Shown here piece after piece: positions 6,020 to 13,654 of a stretch of DNA of 33,750 nt. How positions within the stretch are numbered: the first letter of the stretch is position 1; each line of letters begins with the position of its first letter. Below the pieces are notes generated by a model that saw only the letters and a program-made list of their open reading frames with translations, was not told the origin of the DNA and searched no databases. The translations under genes and the position numbers were made by a program. The stretch is from Deltaproteobacteria bacterium (lineage in GTDB: Bacteria; Desulfobacterota; Desulfuromonadia; Geobacterales; Pseudopelobacteraceae), in NCBI GenBank assembly GCA_016182975.1, contig JACPFJ010000013.1, positions 1 through 33,750 of the forward strand. Direction: 5' to 3'.

Positions 6020-8691
6020 TGGACGTCATCACCACCCACGTCAACGCGGACTTCGACTGCCTCGGCTCGATGGTGGCCGCGGCGCGGCTCTACCCCGGCA
6101 GCCTGCTCTCCTTTCCCGGTTCCCAGGAAAAGGGGGTGCGCGACTTCTTCGCCCGCCATCCCGACTACTTCCCCCCAGTCACCCGCGCCAAGGATATCGA
6201 CCTCGCGGCCGTGACCCGCCTGATCGTGGTGGACTGCCAGGACGGAGCCCGCATCGGGCGCTTCGCCGAGATCACCGACCGCCCCGGCCTGGAGATCCAC
6301 ATCTACGACCACCACCCGGTCACCGAGCGCAGCCTCCGGCCGACCGGCGGCGTCATCCGCCCCTGCGGCTCGTCCTCCGCCATCCTGGCCGGGATCATGA
6401 TGGAACACGGCCTGTCGCTCACGCCGGAGGAGGCCACCCTGGTCATGCTCGGCATCTACGAGGACACCGGCCGGCTGCTCTTCCCCTCCACCACGCGTGA
6501 CGACTATCTGGCGGCGGCCTGGCTGCTGGGGCAGGGGGGGCGGCTCAACATCGTCTCCGATTTCGTCTCCCAGGAGCTGACCGTGCAGCAGGTGGAGCTC
6601 CTGAACACGCTCCTGAAGACCCTCAAGACCACCACGGTCAACGGCGTCAACGTCTCCATCGCCCATGCCACCTGCGACACCTACGTCGGCGATATCGCCG
6701 CCCTGGCCCACATGATGCGCGACATGGAGAACCTGGATGCCCTCTTCCTGGTGGTGGAGATGGAGAACCGCATCCATATGGTGGCCCGCAGCCGGGTGCC
6801 GGAGGTCAACGTGGGGGAGATCCTGCGGCGCTTCAACGGAGGTGGGCATGCCACGGCCGCCTCGGCCGCGCTCCGCGACCAGCCGCTGAAGCGGGTGCTG
6901 GAGCGGCTGGAGGAGCTCTTGCGGGTGGTGGTGAGCCCGCGGGTCTGCGCCCGGGACATCATGTCCTCGCCGGTCAAGACCATGGCGGCCGGAACCAGCA
7001 TCGCCGAGGCCAGGGACTTCCTGACCCGTTACAACTGCAACGCCATGCCGGTCATGGAGGGGGAGCGGATGATCGGCATCATCTCGCGCAAGATCGTCGA
7101 AAAGGCGATCTACCACGACCTGGGGGCCTCGCCGGTGGAGGACTTCATGCACTCCGAGTTCATGCGCGCCGTCCCGGCCACCCTGCTCTCCGATATCCAG
7201 GAGTACATGGTGGAGGGGAACCGCCGCTTCGTGCCGGTTTTCGACGGCGAGCGCCTGGCGGGTGCGGTGACGCGCACCGACCTCTTGCGCCACATGTACG
7301 GCGGCCGGCGCGGGGAGCCCGAGGCGCTCTACGACGTCGAGTCGCTGGCGTACGTCCCCAAGAGCCGCTCCATCGCCGGCCTGATCGCGAAACATCTCCC
7401 CGCCGCGGCCATCGGGCTCCTGCGCGAGCTGGGAAGGAGCGGCGACGAGCTGGGGCTGGCCGTCTACGCGGTAGGGGGCTTCGTGCGCGACCTGCTCCTG
7501 GGGGTGCGCAACCTGGACATGGACGTGACCGTCGAGGGGGACGGCATCTTCTTTGCCGAGCGCTTTGCCGCGGCCAACGGCTGCCGGGTGCGCAGCCACC
7601 ACAAGTTTGGCACGGCGGTGGTGATCTTTCCGGACGGGCGCAAGATCGACGTGGCCAGCACCCGCCTGGAGTATTACGAATCGCCCGGCGTGCTCCCCAT
7701 CGTGGAGCGCTCCTCGCTCAGGCACGATCTCTACCGCCGCGACTTCACCATCAATACCCTGGCGTTCTGCCTCAACAGCGGCTCTTTCGGCCGTCTGACC
7801 GACTACTTCGGCGGCCAGCAGGACATCCAGGAGGGGGTGGTCAGGGTGCTGCACAACCTCTCCTTCGTGGAGGACCCGACCCGCGTCTTCCGCGCCATAC
7901 GCTTCGAACAGCGCCTGGGATTCCGCATCGCCCCCCACACGGAAAACCTGATCCGCAGCGCCGTGCGGATGAACGTGCTCGACCGGGTGGGCGGCAAGCG
8001 CCTGTGCAACGAGCTGGTGCTGATCCTGGAGGAGCGGGAACCGGTCGGGGCGATCGGGCGGATGTCCGCCCTGGGGCTTTTGCGCTTCGTCCACCCCGCC
8101 CTGAAGGTGGTGCCCGAGACGGAGCGGGTCATCCACGAGACGACCCAGGTCCTGGCCTGGTTCCGCCTGCTCTACCTGGACGATCCCTGCGAGCAGTGGC
8201 AGGTCTATTTCCTGGCCCTGTGCGACGGGCTCAGGCACGAGGAATTCCTGGACGCCTGCCGCCGCCTGACGCTGCCGGGGCGCGCCATGACCAGGGTCTT
8301 TGCGGGGCGGCGCCATGCCCTGGGGATCCTGGACGCCATCCAGCGCCGGCTGAAGCGCGGCCATGAGATCCGCATGAGCGAGATCCACGCCTGGTTCCAC
8401 GGGCTGCCGCTGGAGATGCTCCTCTACCTGGCGGCAAAGGCCGCCCGCGACGAGGTCAGGCGCTTCGTCTCGCTCTACCTGACCCGGCTGCGCCAGGTGC
8501 GCCGCGGGCTTGACGGCGAGGCCCTCAAGGCCCTGGGGCTGACGGACGGCCCGCGTTTCCGCGGCATCATGGAGCGGCTGCTGGCGGCGCGGCTCGACGG
8601 CGAGATCACCAGCGACGCAGAGGAGCGGGCCATGGCCGCGGCGCTGATCCTGTCAAATAACCGGGCAGATGTGTCGAAAATGCAACATTAA
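6019..8691 (+). CDS. A-adding tRNA nucleotidyltransferase (DHH-CBS-CBS-PolyA pol)
   Basis: This 890-residue fusion carries an N-terminal DHH phosphoesterase domain (NADFD at 9-13, YDHH at 96-99), a DHHA1 domain with NGGGH (273-277), two CBS domains (about 313-365 and 375-427) and a class II nucleotidyltransferase head with GGFVRDLLLG (486-495) and the metal-binding DMD (500-502), then DLYRRDFTINTLAF and the neck and body domains. In Geobacter and Aquifex relatives this architecture is the A-adding enzyme that finishes the 3' CCA of tRNA after a separate CC-adding enzyme; I infer the same here. The DHH part resembles oligoribonuclease/pAp phosphatases and might trim or proofread; CBS pairs usually bind adenine nucleotides. 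All motifs look intact. Start ATG overlaps the aminotransferase stop. Confidence 0.9.
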   Translation: MDVITTHVNADFDCLGSMVAAARLYPGSLLSFPGSQEKGVRDFFARHPDYFPPVTRAKDIDLAAVTRLIVVDCQDGARIGRFAEITDRPGLEIHIYDHHPVTERSLRPTGGVIRPCGSSSAILAGIMMEHGLSLTPEEATLVMLGIYEDTGRLLFPSTTRDDYLAAAWLLGQGGRLNIVSDFVSQELTVQQVELLNTLLKTLKTTTVNGVNVSIAHATCDTYVGDIAALAHMMRDMENLDALFLVVEMENRIHMVARSRVPEVNVGEILRRFNGGGHATAASAALRDQPLKRVLERLEELLRVVVSPRVCARDIMSSPVKTMAAGTSIAEARDFLTRYNCNAMPVMEGERMIGIISRKIVEKAIYHDLGASPVEDFMHSEFMRAVPATLLSDIQEYMVEGNRRFVPVFDGERLAGAVTRTDLLRHMYGGRRGEPEALYDVESLAYVPKSRSIAGLIAKHLPAAAIGLLRELGRSGDELGLAVYAVGGFVRDLLLGVRNLDMDVTVEGDGIFFAERFAAANGCRVRSHHKFGTAVVIFPDGRKIDVASTRLEYYESPGVLPIVERSSLRHDLYRRDFTINTLAFCLNSGSFGRLTDYFGGQQDIQEGVVRVLHNLSFVEDPTRVFRAIRFEQRLGFRIAPHTENLIRSAVRMNVLDRVGGKRLCNELVLILEEREPVGAIGRMSALGLLRFVHPALKVVPETERVIHETTQVLAWFRLLYLDDPCEQWQVYFLALCDGLRHEEFLDACRRLTLPGRAMTRVFAGRRHALGILDAIQRRLKRGHEIRMSEIHAWFHGLPLEMLLYLAAKAARDEVRRFVSLYLTRLRQVRRGLDGEALKALGLTDGPRFRGIMERLLAARLDGEITSDAEERAMAAALILSNNRADVSKMQH

Positions 8692-8793
8692 CGCGTGACA
8701 GCCGGCCGCGATGATGGCCCCCCCGTTGCCCCTCGTCTTCCGCCAAGGCCCATGAAAGGGGGCATTGCAGACATTGCGGCCTTTTATTGCAAC

Positions 8794-8810
8794 TTGGCCC
8801 CGTGATTGCA
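8794..8810 (+). promoter_or_regulatory. Sigma-54 promoter
   Basis: TTGGCCCCGTGATTGCA has the GG-N10-GC spacing required by sigma-54, with both consensus ends TTGGC and TTGCA complete. The expected start is near 8821, giving a leader of about 29 bases before the ATG at 8850. Four ATTGC units occur at and just upstream of it (8763-8809). Confidence 0.65.
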
Positions 8811-8849
8811 TTACAAAAATACATGGACACCACTCGGCCAGGAGGCACC

Positions 8850-9242
8850 ATGAAAAGGATCACGCGCATAATCTCCCTGCTGACGATCATCTCGCTGCTG
8901 GGCTCGGCGACATCCGTATTCGCCGACGACAACGCCTTCCGCGAGGTCTTCCAGGACGCCTTTTACGGCGGGGCCGCCGGGGCCCTTGTCGGGGCGGCGC
9001 TGATGGCCTTCACCAAGAAGCCGGCCGACCACCTGGACTACATGGCCTACGGCGCGGCCTCCGGCATCCTGGCCGGCACCGGCTACGGGCTCGCCAAATC
9101 GGCCCGCGCCCTGGCCGAGATCAACAACGGCCGGGTCCGGATCGCCATGCCGACGGTTACCCCCGATCTGGTGGAATCTCCGCTCACCCGCCAGAGTACG
9201 ATCACCTGGCGGGCCGAAATCCTGCGCGGGACGTTCAACTAG
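8850..9242 (+). CDS. Small exported protein with glycine-zipper helices
   Basis: The 130-residue protein begins with a classical signal peptide (MKRITRIISL, hydrophobic core, SVFA before Asp26). The mature part has two glycine/alanine-rich hydrophobic stretches, GGAAGALVGAALMAF (40-54) and GAASGILAGTGYG (68-80), separated by a polar loop: the glycine-zipper pattern found in small outer-membrane or oligomerising envelope proteins. The C-terminus is polar and ends WRAEILRGTFN. I cannot name a family. The ATG at 8850 has an excellent AGGAGG eight bases upstream; an earlier in-frame ATG lacks one. The gene stands alone between a sigma-54 promoter and an intrinsic terminator, so it is probably a monocistronic, activator-dependent envelope protein. 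Confidence 0.8.
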   Translation: MKRITRIISLLTIISLLGSATSVFADDNAFREVFQDAFYGGAAGALVGAALMAFTKKPADHLDYMAYGAASGILAGTGYGLAKSARALAEINNGRVRIAMPTVTPDLVESPLTRQSTITWRAEILRGTFN

Positions 9243-9284
9243 GCCCCCCCCTATTCACAACAGTCATGGCTTCACCACCACCCG

Positions 9285-9320
9285 CCCGTCGCGGTATTTT
9301 TCGCGACGGGCTTTTTTATT
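9285..9320 (+). terminator. Rho-independent terminator
   Basis: CCCGTCGCG (9285-9293) pairs perfectly with CGCGACGGG (9302-9310) around an eight-base loop and is followed by CTTTTTTATT. It ends the small exported-protein transcript. Confidence 0.9.
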
Positions 9321-9349
9321 TGCTGCATCCGCCGGTTTGCCGCTATACA
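9320..9349 (+). promoter_or_regulatory. Possible sigma-70 promoter of ppnP
   Basis: TTGCTG (9320-9325), an 18-base spacer and TATACA (9344-9349) lie directly after the terminator and about 100 bases before the ppnP ATG. Confidence 0.4.
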
Positions 9350-9361
9350 ATAAACCTGAAT

Positions 9362-9396
9362 CCGGGACTTAGGCATTCTAAGCGAGAGGAGCCCGG
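9362..9396 (+). promoter_or_regulatory. Nested hairpin in the ppnP leader
   Basis: CCGGG (9362-9366) can pair with CCCGG (9392-9396), enclosing a second stem CTTAG-GCATT-CTAAG (9368-9382). It would lie in the 5' leader of ppnP if the promoter at 9320 is used. No known riboswitch class fits. Confidence 0.3.
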
Positions 9397-9452
9397 AAGA
9401 CGTTACGGATTCAGGAATAAAGGAAAACAATCAAAAATCTGAGGAGGGTATC

Positions 9453-9767
9453 ATGTCGGAATTCGCAAACGTTACGGTGATCAAAAAGGCCAACATCTAC
9501 TTCGAGGGGAAGGTGGTCAGCAGGACGGTGCTCTTTCCCGACGGGGCCAGGAAGACCCTGGGGATCATGCAGCCGGGCGAGTACGAGTTCTCCACCGCCG
9601 CGGCCGAGAACATGGAGATCATCTCCGGTGAGCTGGAGTGGCAGCTGAAGGGAGAGGGGAGCTGGAAGCGGGCCGCGGGGGGCGAATCCTTCGACGTGCC
9701 GGCCGATTCGACCTTTGTGATGAGGGTAAGCCGGGTGACGGACTACTGTTGCTCGTTTATCCCCTGA
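9453..9767 (+). CDS. ppnP: Pyrimidine/purine nucleoside phosphorylase PpnP
   Basis: The 104-residue single-domain cupin matches the PpnP (YaiE) family in length and in its run of motifs: YFEGKVVSRTV, DGARKTLGIMQPGEYEF, AAENMEIISGELEW, ESFDVPADSTFVMRV and the YCCSF end. PpnP phosphorolyses a broad set of nucleosides (uridine, adenosine, guanosine and others) to base and ribose 1-phosphate in the cytosol. GAGGAGG lies eight bases before the ATG. The next gene, a diguanylate cyclase, begins only seven bases after the stop, so the two are probably cotranscribed; the pairing of nucleoside salvage with a cyclic-di-GMP enzyme may be incidental. Confidence 0.93.
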   Translation: MSEFANVTVIKKANIYFEGKVVSRTVLFPDGARKTLGIMQPGEYEFSTAAAENMEIISGELEWQLKGEGSWKRAAGGESFDVPADSTFVMRVSRVTDYCCSFIP

Positions 9768-9774
9768 TTTCCGC

Positions 9775-11289
9775 ATGAAGCCCCCGAAATCCCCCATCGC
9801 GGCCGCGCGCGTCTCGGCCCTGTTCGCGCTGGCCGGCAGCGCCTGGTTCCTGGCCTGCGATCTGATGGCGCGCCGGCCGCCGGGCGACTGGCCCCTTTCC
9901 CGGCTCCCGGCGTACGGCGGGGGTTGGGTCTTCGTCGTCGTCGCCTCGCTGCTCCTGTATTACCTGCTCCGCGGGCAGGCGCGGGCCCATGAACAGTCGA
10001 TCAGCCGCGACATCTCCGAGCTGAAGAGGACGGAAGACGCGCTGCGCGCCAGCGAGGCCATGTTGAAGGAGGCCCAGAAGATCGCCCACATCGGTCACTG
10101 GGAACTGAACTTCCTCACCAACAAGCTGACCTGGTCCGAGGAGGTCTACAACATCTACGAGGTAGATCCCGAAAAGTTCGAGGCATCCTTCGACGCCTTC
10201 TTCAACCTGCTCTCGCCCAAGGACAAGGACAAGATAGACCGGTCATTCACCCAGGCGGCGCAGAACGGAACCGGCCTGGACAACATCCACCGCTTCACCT
10301 TCCCGGACGGGCGCATCAAGTACGTTCACGAGGTCTGCCGGAACTTCTACGATCAGGAGGGCAAGCTGACGCGCCTGGTGGGGACGGTCCAGGACGTAAC
10401 CGCGCGCTGGTTGACCGAGGAGAGGCTCAGGCAACTGTCGCTCGCCGTCGAGCAGAGCCCCGCCTGCGTCGTGATCACGGACGTAAGCGGCAAGATCACC
10501 TACGTAAACCCCAAATTCTCGGAATTGACCGGTTACGCCCCGGACGAGGCGATCGGACAGAACCCGAGGATGCTCAAGACCGAGCTGACACCCCCGGAGA
10601 CCTACGAGGATCTCTGGAGCTCGCTCCTCTCCGGGCGCGAGTGGCGTGGCGAGTTCTGCAACCGGAAGAAGAGCGGCGAGTATTACTGGGAGCTGGCCTC
10701 CATCTCCCCGGTAGCGAACGCACTGGGGGAGATCACCCACTTTGTCGCCGTCAAGGAGGATATAACCGCCAGGAAGGTCGCCGAGGAGAGGTTGCGCGAG
10801 CTGTCCGTCTCCGACGAGCTGACCGGTCTTGCCAACCGCCGGGGGTTCATGCTGCTGGCGCGGCAGCAGATCAAGGCCGCCGGGCGCAGCGGGAGAGCGC
10901 TCGTGCTCCTTTTCGCGGACCTCGACCGCCTGAAGTGGATCAACGACAACCTGGGACACGGCGAAGGCGACCGGGCCATACGGGACACCGCCGCCATCCT
11001 GCGGGACACCTTCCGCGCCTCCGACATCCTCGCCCGCCTGGGGGGGGACGAGTTCGTGGTCCTCTCGCCCGAGGCAACGGAACAATCGGAACGGCTCATC
11101 ATGGAGCGGCTGCAACGGAACCTGCGGGCGCACAATCGGGACGCGGAGCGCCCTTTCGAGCTGTCGGTCAGCTTCGGCATCAGCGTGTACGACCCCGCTG
11201 CCCCCTGCACCCTTGAGGAACTGCTGGAGCGGGGGGACCGTCTGATGTACGAGCAGAAGCAGAGACGAAAACTGGAACGGCAGGAATAA
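9775..11289 (+). CDS. Membrane-bound PAS-PAS-GGDEF diguanylate cyclase
   Basis: The 504-residue protein has two membrane helices (about 11-30 and 49-66) with a short external loop, a first PAS domain (about 105-210), a second PAS domain (about 225-335; VVITDVSGKITYVNPKFSELTGY) and a C-terminal GGDEF domain (about 345-500). The active-site motif GGDEF (423-427) is complete, and RASD (414-417), five residues before it, is the product-inhibition I-site. It should therefore make cyclic-di-GMP from two GTP and be feedback inhibited. The PAS domains show no cofactor-specific residue I can identify. It is likely translated from the ppnP transcript; no strong ribosome site is visible before the ATG. 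Confidence 0.92.
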   Translation: MKPPKSPIAAARVSALFALAGSAWFLACDLMARRPPGDWPLSRLPAYGGGWVFVVVASLLLYYLLRGQARAHEQSISRDISELKRTEDALRASEAMLKEAQKIAHIGHWELNFLTNKLTWSEEVYNIYEVDPEKFEASFDAFFNLLSPKDKDKIDRSFTQAAQNGTGLDNIHRFTFPDGRIKYVHEVCRNFYDQEGKLTRLVGTVQDVTARWLTEERLRQLSLAVEQSPACVVITDVSGKITYVNPKFSELTGYAPDEAIGQNPRMLKTELTPPETYEDLWSSLLSGREWRGEFCNRKKSGEYYWELASISPVANALGEITHFVAVKEDITARKVAEERLRELSVSDELTGLANRRGFMLLARQQIKAAGRSGRALVLLFADLDRLKWINDNLGHGEGDRAIRDTAAILRDTFRASDILARLGGDEFVVLSPEATEQSERLIMERLQRNLRAHNRDAERPFELSVSFGISVYDPAAPCTLEELLERGDRLMYEQKQRRKLERQE

Positions 11290-11307
11290 ACATAAAAACT
11301 GCAATTA

Positions 11308-11437
11308 TCCACGAAAAGCACGAAAGACACGAAATAAAACAATAAGATACGATTGAATGTTGATTCACCTCAACGGTGAGGAGACCATTTGTTATTGGTG
11401 TTTTGAATTTGTTCGCGATTTTCGCGTATTTCGTGGA
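11308..11437. repeat. Short-unit inverted repeat (CACGAAA family)
   Basis: The left arm 11308-11335 is a run of CACGAAA-type units (TCCACGAAAAGCACGAAAG and onward). The right arm 11412-11437 is an imperfect reverse complement ending TTTCGTGGA. About 75 bases lie between, including a CCTCA-ACGG-TGAGG hairpin (11378-11391). The element fills most of the gap between the diguanylate cyclase and gluQRS; it carries no gene. Confidence 0.65.
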
Positions 11438-11476
11438 CCAGATGTTTTTTGTAGGATAAGCCCACTTGATCTTGAC

Positions 11477-12406
11477 ATGACATCACCTCCGCTCACATCC
11501 CCTGTCGGCCGTTTCGCCCCCTCCCCGACCGGCGCGCTCCATACCGGCTCCCTGGCCACCGCCGTGGGGAGCTGGCTCCTGGCGAGGCGCGCCGGCGGGC
11601 GCTGGCTCGTGCGTATGGACGACCTGGACACGCCGCGCCAGGTGGCCGGCATGGCCGACGACATCCGGCGGACCCTGGAGGAGTTCGGCCTGTGGTGGGA
11701 CAGGGAGATCACCCGGCAGAGCGATAATCAGGAGGCCTACCGCGACGCCTTCGAACGGCTGCTCGGGCTGGGGCTGGTCTACCCCTGCGGCTGCTCGCGC
11801 CGCGAGATCGCCCAGGCCGCCTCGGCGCCGCATCCCGATGACGACACTCTCCCCTATCCCGCCACCTGCCGTGGCGGGATGCGGGGCGGGGCCGTTGTCC
11901 GTTCCTGGCGGGTAAGGGCGGCCGACGGTGAGATCTGCTTCGACGACCTGCGGCGCGGGCGCGTCTGCCAGGTCCTCGCGCTGCGCTGCGGGGACTTTGT
12001 CGTGCGGCGGGGTGACGGCGGTTTCGCCTACCAACTGGCGGTGGTGCTGGACGACCACCTGAGCGGGGTGACCCAGGTGGTGCGCGGCGACGACCTGCTC
12101 GCCTCGACGCCGCGCCAGATCTACCTCCAGCAACTGCTCGGCCTGCCGCGGCCCCGGTACTGCCACCTGCCGCTGGTGAGCGGGCCGGGCGGGGCCAAGC
12201 TGAGCAAGCGCGACAACCTGGTGTCGCATCACCTGGGGAACTGGAAGGGGAGGGAAGGGGCGCTCCTGCTGGCGCTGCTGCGCTTCCTGGGGCAGGAGCC
12301 GCCAGGGGGGCTGGCGGGCGCCGCTTGCGGCGAGATCCTGCAATGGGGGGTCGACAACTTCGAGGTGGGGCGGATACCGGCCCTGGGGGGAGAACTGAAA
12401 CCCTGA
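11477..12406 (+). CDS. gluQRS: Glutamyl-Q tRNA(Asp) synthetase
   Basis: GluQRS activates glutamate and attaches it to the queuosine at position 34 of tRNA(Asp); it is a truncated paralogue of glutamyl-tRNA synthetase without the anticodon-binding domain. The 309 residues fit the family. Visible are GRFAPSPTGALHTGS (11-25, the HIGH-equivalent), the zinc site CGC (104-106) with Tyr127 and Cys131, and LSKRD (242-246, the KMSKS-equivalent). Its substrate depends on the queuosine pathway, to which queF at 1506-1937 belongs. The start is uncertain: no good ribosome site precedes the ATG at 11477, but the next upstream in-frame ATG lies inside the CACGAAA repeat. The family N-terminus (GRFAPSPTG) argues for 11477. 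Confidence 0.93.
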   Translation: MTSPPLTSPVGRFAPSPTGALHTGSLATAVGSWLLARRAGGRWLVRMDDLDTPRQVAGMADDIRRTLEEFGLWWDREITRQSDNQEAYRDAFERLLGLGLVYPCGCSRREIAQAASAPHPDDDTLPYPATCRGGMRGGAVVRSWRVRAADGEICFDDLRRGRVCQVLALRCGDFVVRRGDGGFAYQLAVVLDDHLSGVTQVVRGDDLLASTPRQIYLQQLLGLPRPRYCHLPLVSGPGGAKLSKRDNLVSHHLGNWKGREGALLLALLRFLGQEPPGGLAGAACGEILQWGVDNFEVGRIPALGGELKP

Positions 12407-12608
12407 CGGTCCCCTTGTGATCCCGCCGGCCGGCCCTTCTTTAGTCTAACATCCCCAACTCCATAAACGCCTTGACGCCACAACTCCTCAACGTCCACCG
12501 GACCCGAGATCCTAAACGCTTTTCCCCCAACCCGCCGGTGATGGCCTGCTGAAGCGGTTTCCCCCCTGAAGACAAGCTTCGCTCAACCTGGAAAGGCGGA
12601 GTTTCGAT

Positions 12609-12637
12609 TTGACGTGCACCAATAAAGGGCCTAATAT
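12609..12637 (+). promoter_or_regulatory. Strong sigma-70 promoter of the toxin-antitoxin operon
   Basis: TTGACG (12609-12614), a 17-base spacer and TAATAT (12632-12637) are close to consensus with ideal spacing. The repeated AATAT in AATATGATGCTGAATATA (12633-12650) overlaps and follows the -10 and could be where the antitoxin autoregulates. Confidence 0.75.
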
Positions 12638-12676
12638 GATGCTGAATATAATGTCAAAAAACGTGAGGTGACAGCC

Positions 12677-12955
12677 ATGCCCATCAGCCTTGCAGAAGAT
12701 ATCCGCTCGGTTACCGACCTCAAGCGGCATACCCGTGAAATCCTCGACCAGGTACACCAGACCGGCCGTCCGGTGGTGCTGACCGTGAACGGCCGGGCCG
12801 ATTCGGTCATTATTGACGCCAAGGTCTACGAGAAACAGCTCAAGGCGGTGAACCTCGCCAGACTGCTCTCCGAAGCCGAGGCCCAGGTGGCGGCCGGCCA
12901 GTCCCGCCCGGCACGGGCGTTTCTGAAAGAATTCAAGAATGCCCGCAACATATAG
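12677..12955 (+). CDS. Type II antitoxin, Phd/YefM family
   Basis: The 92-residue protein begins MPISLAEDIRSVTDLKRHTREILDQV and continues GRPVVLTVNGRADSVII, the Phd/YefM DNA-binding fold; the C-terminus (LARLLSEAEAQVAAG and a basic end) would wrap and neutralise the toxin. Its 3' end overlaps the toxin gene by 17 bases, the usual coupling. The ATG at 12677 has GAGG eight bases upstream; a GTG three codons earlier is possible. It is expected to repress its own promoter at 12609, more tightly as the toxin complex. It marks the left edge of a patch with lower GC than the surroundings. Confidence 0.88.
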   Translation: MPISLAEDIRSVTDLKRHTREILDQVHQTGRPVVLTVNGRADSVIIDAKVYEKQLKAVNLARLLSEAEAQVAAGQSRPARAFLKEFKNARNI

Positions 12956-13256
12956 CGTTGAGATCGCCCAGGCTGCCGAGCGGGACGTTGAGGCCATCTG
13001 GGATTATATTGCCGACGACAGCCCCGAGAACGCTACAGCCTTCATTCTGCGGCTGGAGGAACAGATCGGGATGCTCGAACAGTTCCCCGAACGCTGCCCG
13101 CTGATCCCGGAGAACGAACTGCTCGGGACCGCCTATCGCCACCTCCTCCACGGCGCCTACCGCACCATCTTTCGCATCACCGGCAGAACGGTCATTATCC
13201 TTCGCATCATCCACGGCTCCCGCCTGCTCGATTCGTCCTTTTTCGAGCCGGGCTGA
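12939..13256 (+). CDS. Type II toxin, RelE/ParE family
   Basis: The 105-residue protein shows the RelE/ParE pattern: AERDVEAIWDYIADDSPENATAFILRLEEQIGMLEQFPERCPL, then YRHLLHGAYRTIFRITGRTVIILRIIHGSR. The last part is the beta-sheet core with basic residues. RelE-type members cut mRNA in the ribosome A site, ParE-type members poison gyrase; sequence alone does not decide, though the YRTIFRI and VIILRIIHGSR region fits either. It looks full length and intact. It follows the Phd/YefM antitoxin with a 17-base overlap. Confidence 0.88.
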   Translation: MPATYSVEIAQAAERDVEAIWDYIADDSPENATAFILRLEEQIGMLEQFPERCPLIPENELLGTAYRHLLHGAYRTIFRITGRTVIILRIIHGSRLLDSSFFEPG

Positions 13257-13288
13257 TCCAGGGATGATGAGGATGAGGAGACGAAGCG

Positions 13289-13546
13289 ATGACTACCATG
13301 ACGTTACGCGGCATAGACGAAACCATCGCGGCGGTATTGAAGGAAAAGGCCCGGCGCGAGGATACCAGCGTGAATACCGTGATGCTCAGGATTCTCAAGG
13401 AAGGCCTGGGTATCGAAAAAAAGAAACGTAATGTGGTCTACGATGACCTGGACCACCTGGCCGGCACCTGGAGCGCGGAGGACGCCGCCGAGTTCGAGCG
13501 AGCAACGGCGGTGTTTGAAAAGGTGGATGAGGATATGTGGAAATGA
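13289..13546 (+). CDS. Orphan VapB/FitA-like antitoxin
   Basis: The 85-residue protein starts MTTMTLRGIDETIAAVLKEK and continues EDTSVNTVMLRILKEGLG, an N-terminal ribbon-helix-helix of the FitA/VapB type; the C-terminal tail ends in acidic/aromatic residues (FEKVDEDMWK) that normally clasp a PIN-domain VapC toxin. No PIN domain follows: the next 108 bases hold no more than short frames, and the following gene is an HD-GYP protein. The toxin has probably been lost. GAGGAG lies about nine bases before the ATG. It could be a leftover, an anti-addiction gene acting on a VapC elsewhere, or part of the regulation of the preceding toxin-antitoxin pair. Confidence 0.78.
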   Translation: MTTMTLRGIDETIAAVLKEKARREDTSVNTVMLRILKEGLGIEKKKRNVVYDDLDHLAGTWSAEDAAEFERATAVFEKVDEDMWK

Positions 13547-13654
13547 GGCGGGATGGGTGCTCGGGAGTTGGGTTGAATTTCAGCAATTGTTGGTTTTTTG
13601 TATTATTGCCTGTATGTTTGAAGCAAGCGGCTATTACTTTTATCGAGGTGAATA

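Noticed and set aside
8692..8849. Cyclic-di-GMP riboswitch before the small exported protein
   Set aside because: The conserved GEMM segments are missing, and the sigma-54 start would leave a leader of only about 29 bases.
11357..11476. Upstream ATG extending gluQRS by 40 residues
   Set aside because: The extension would translate the CACGAAA repeat; the family begins shortly before GRFAPSPTG.
13547..13654. Remnant of a vapC toxin after the orphan antitoxin
   Set aside because: None of the three plus frames shows a PIN-like DTN start or continuous similarity to a PIN domain.
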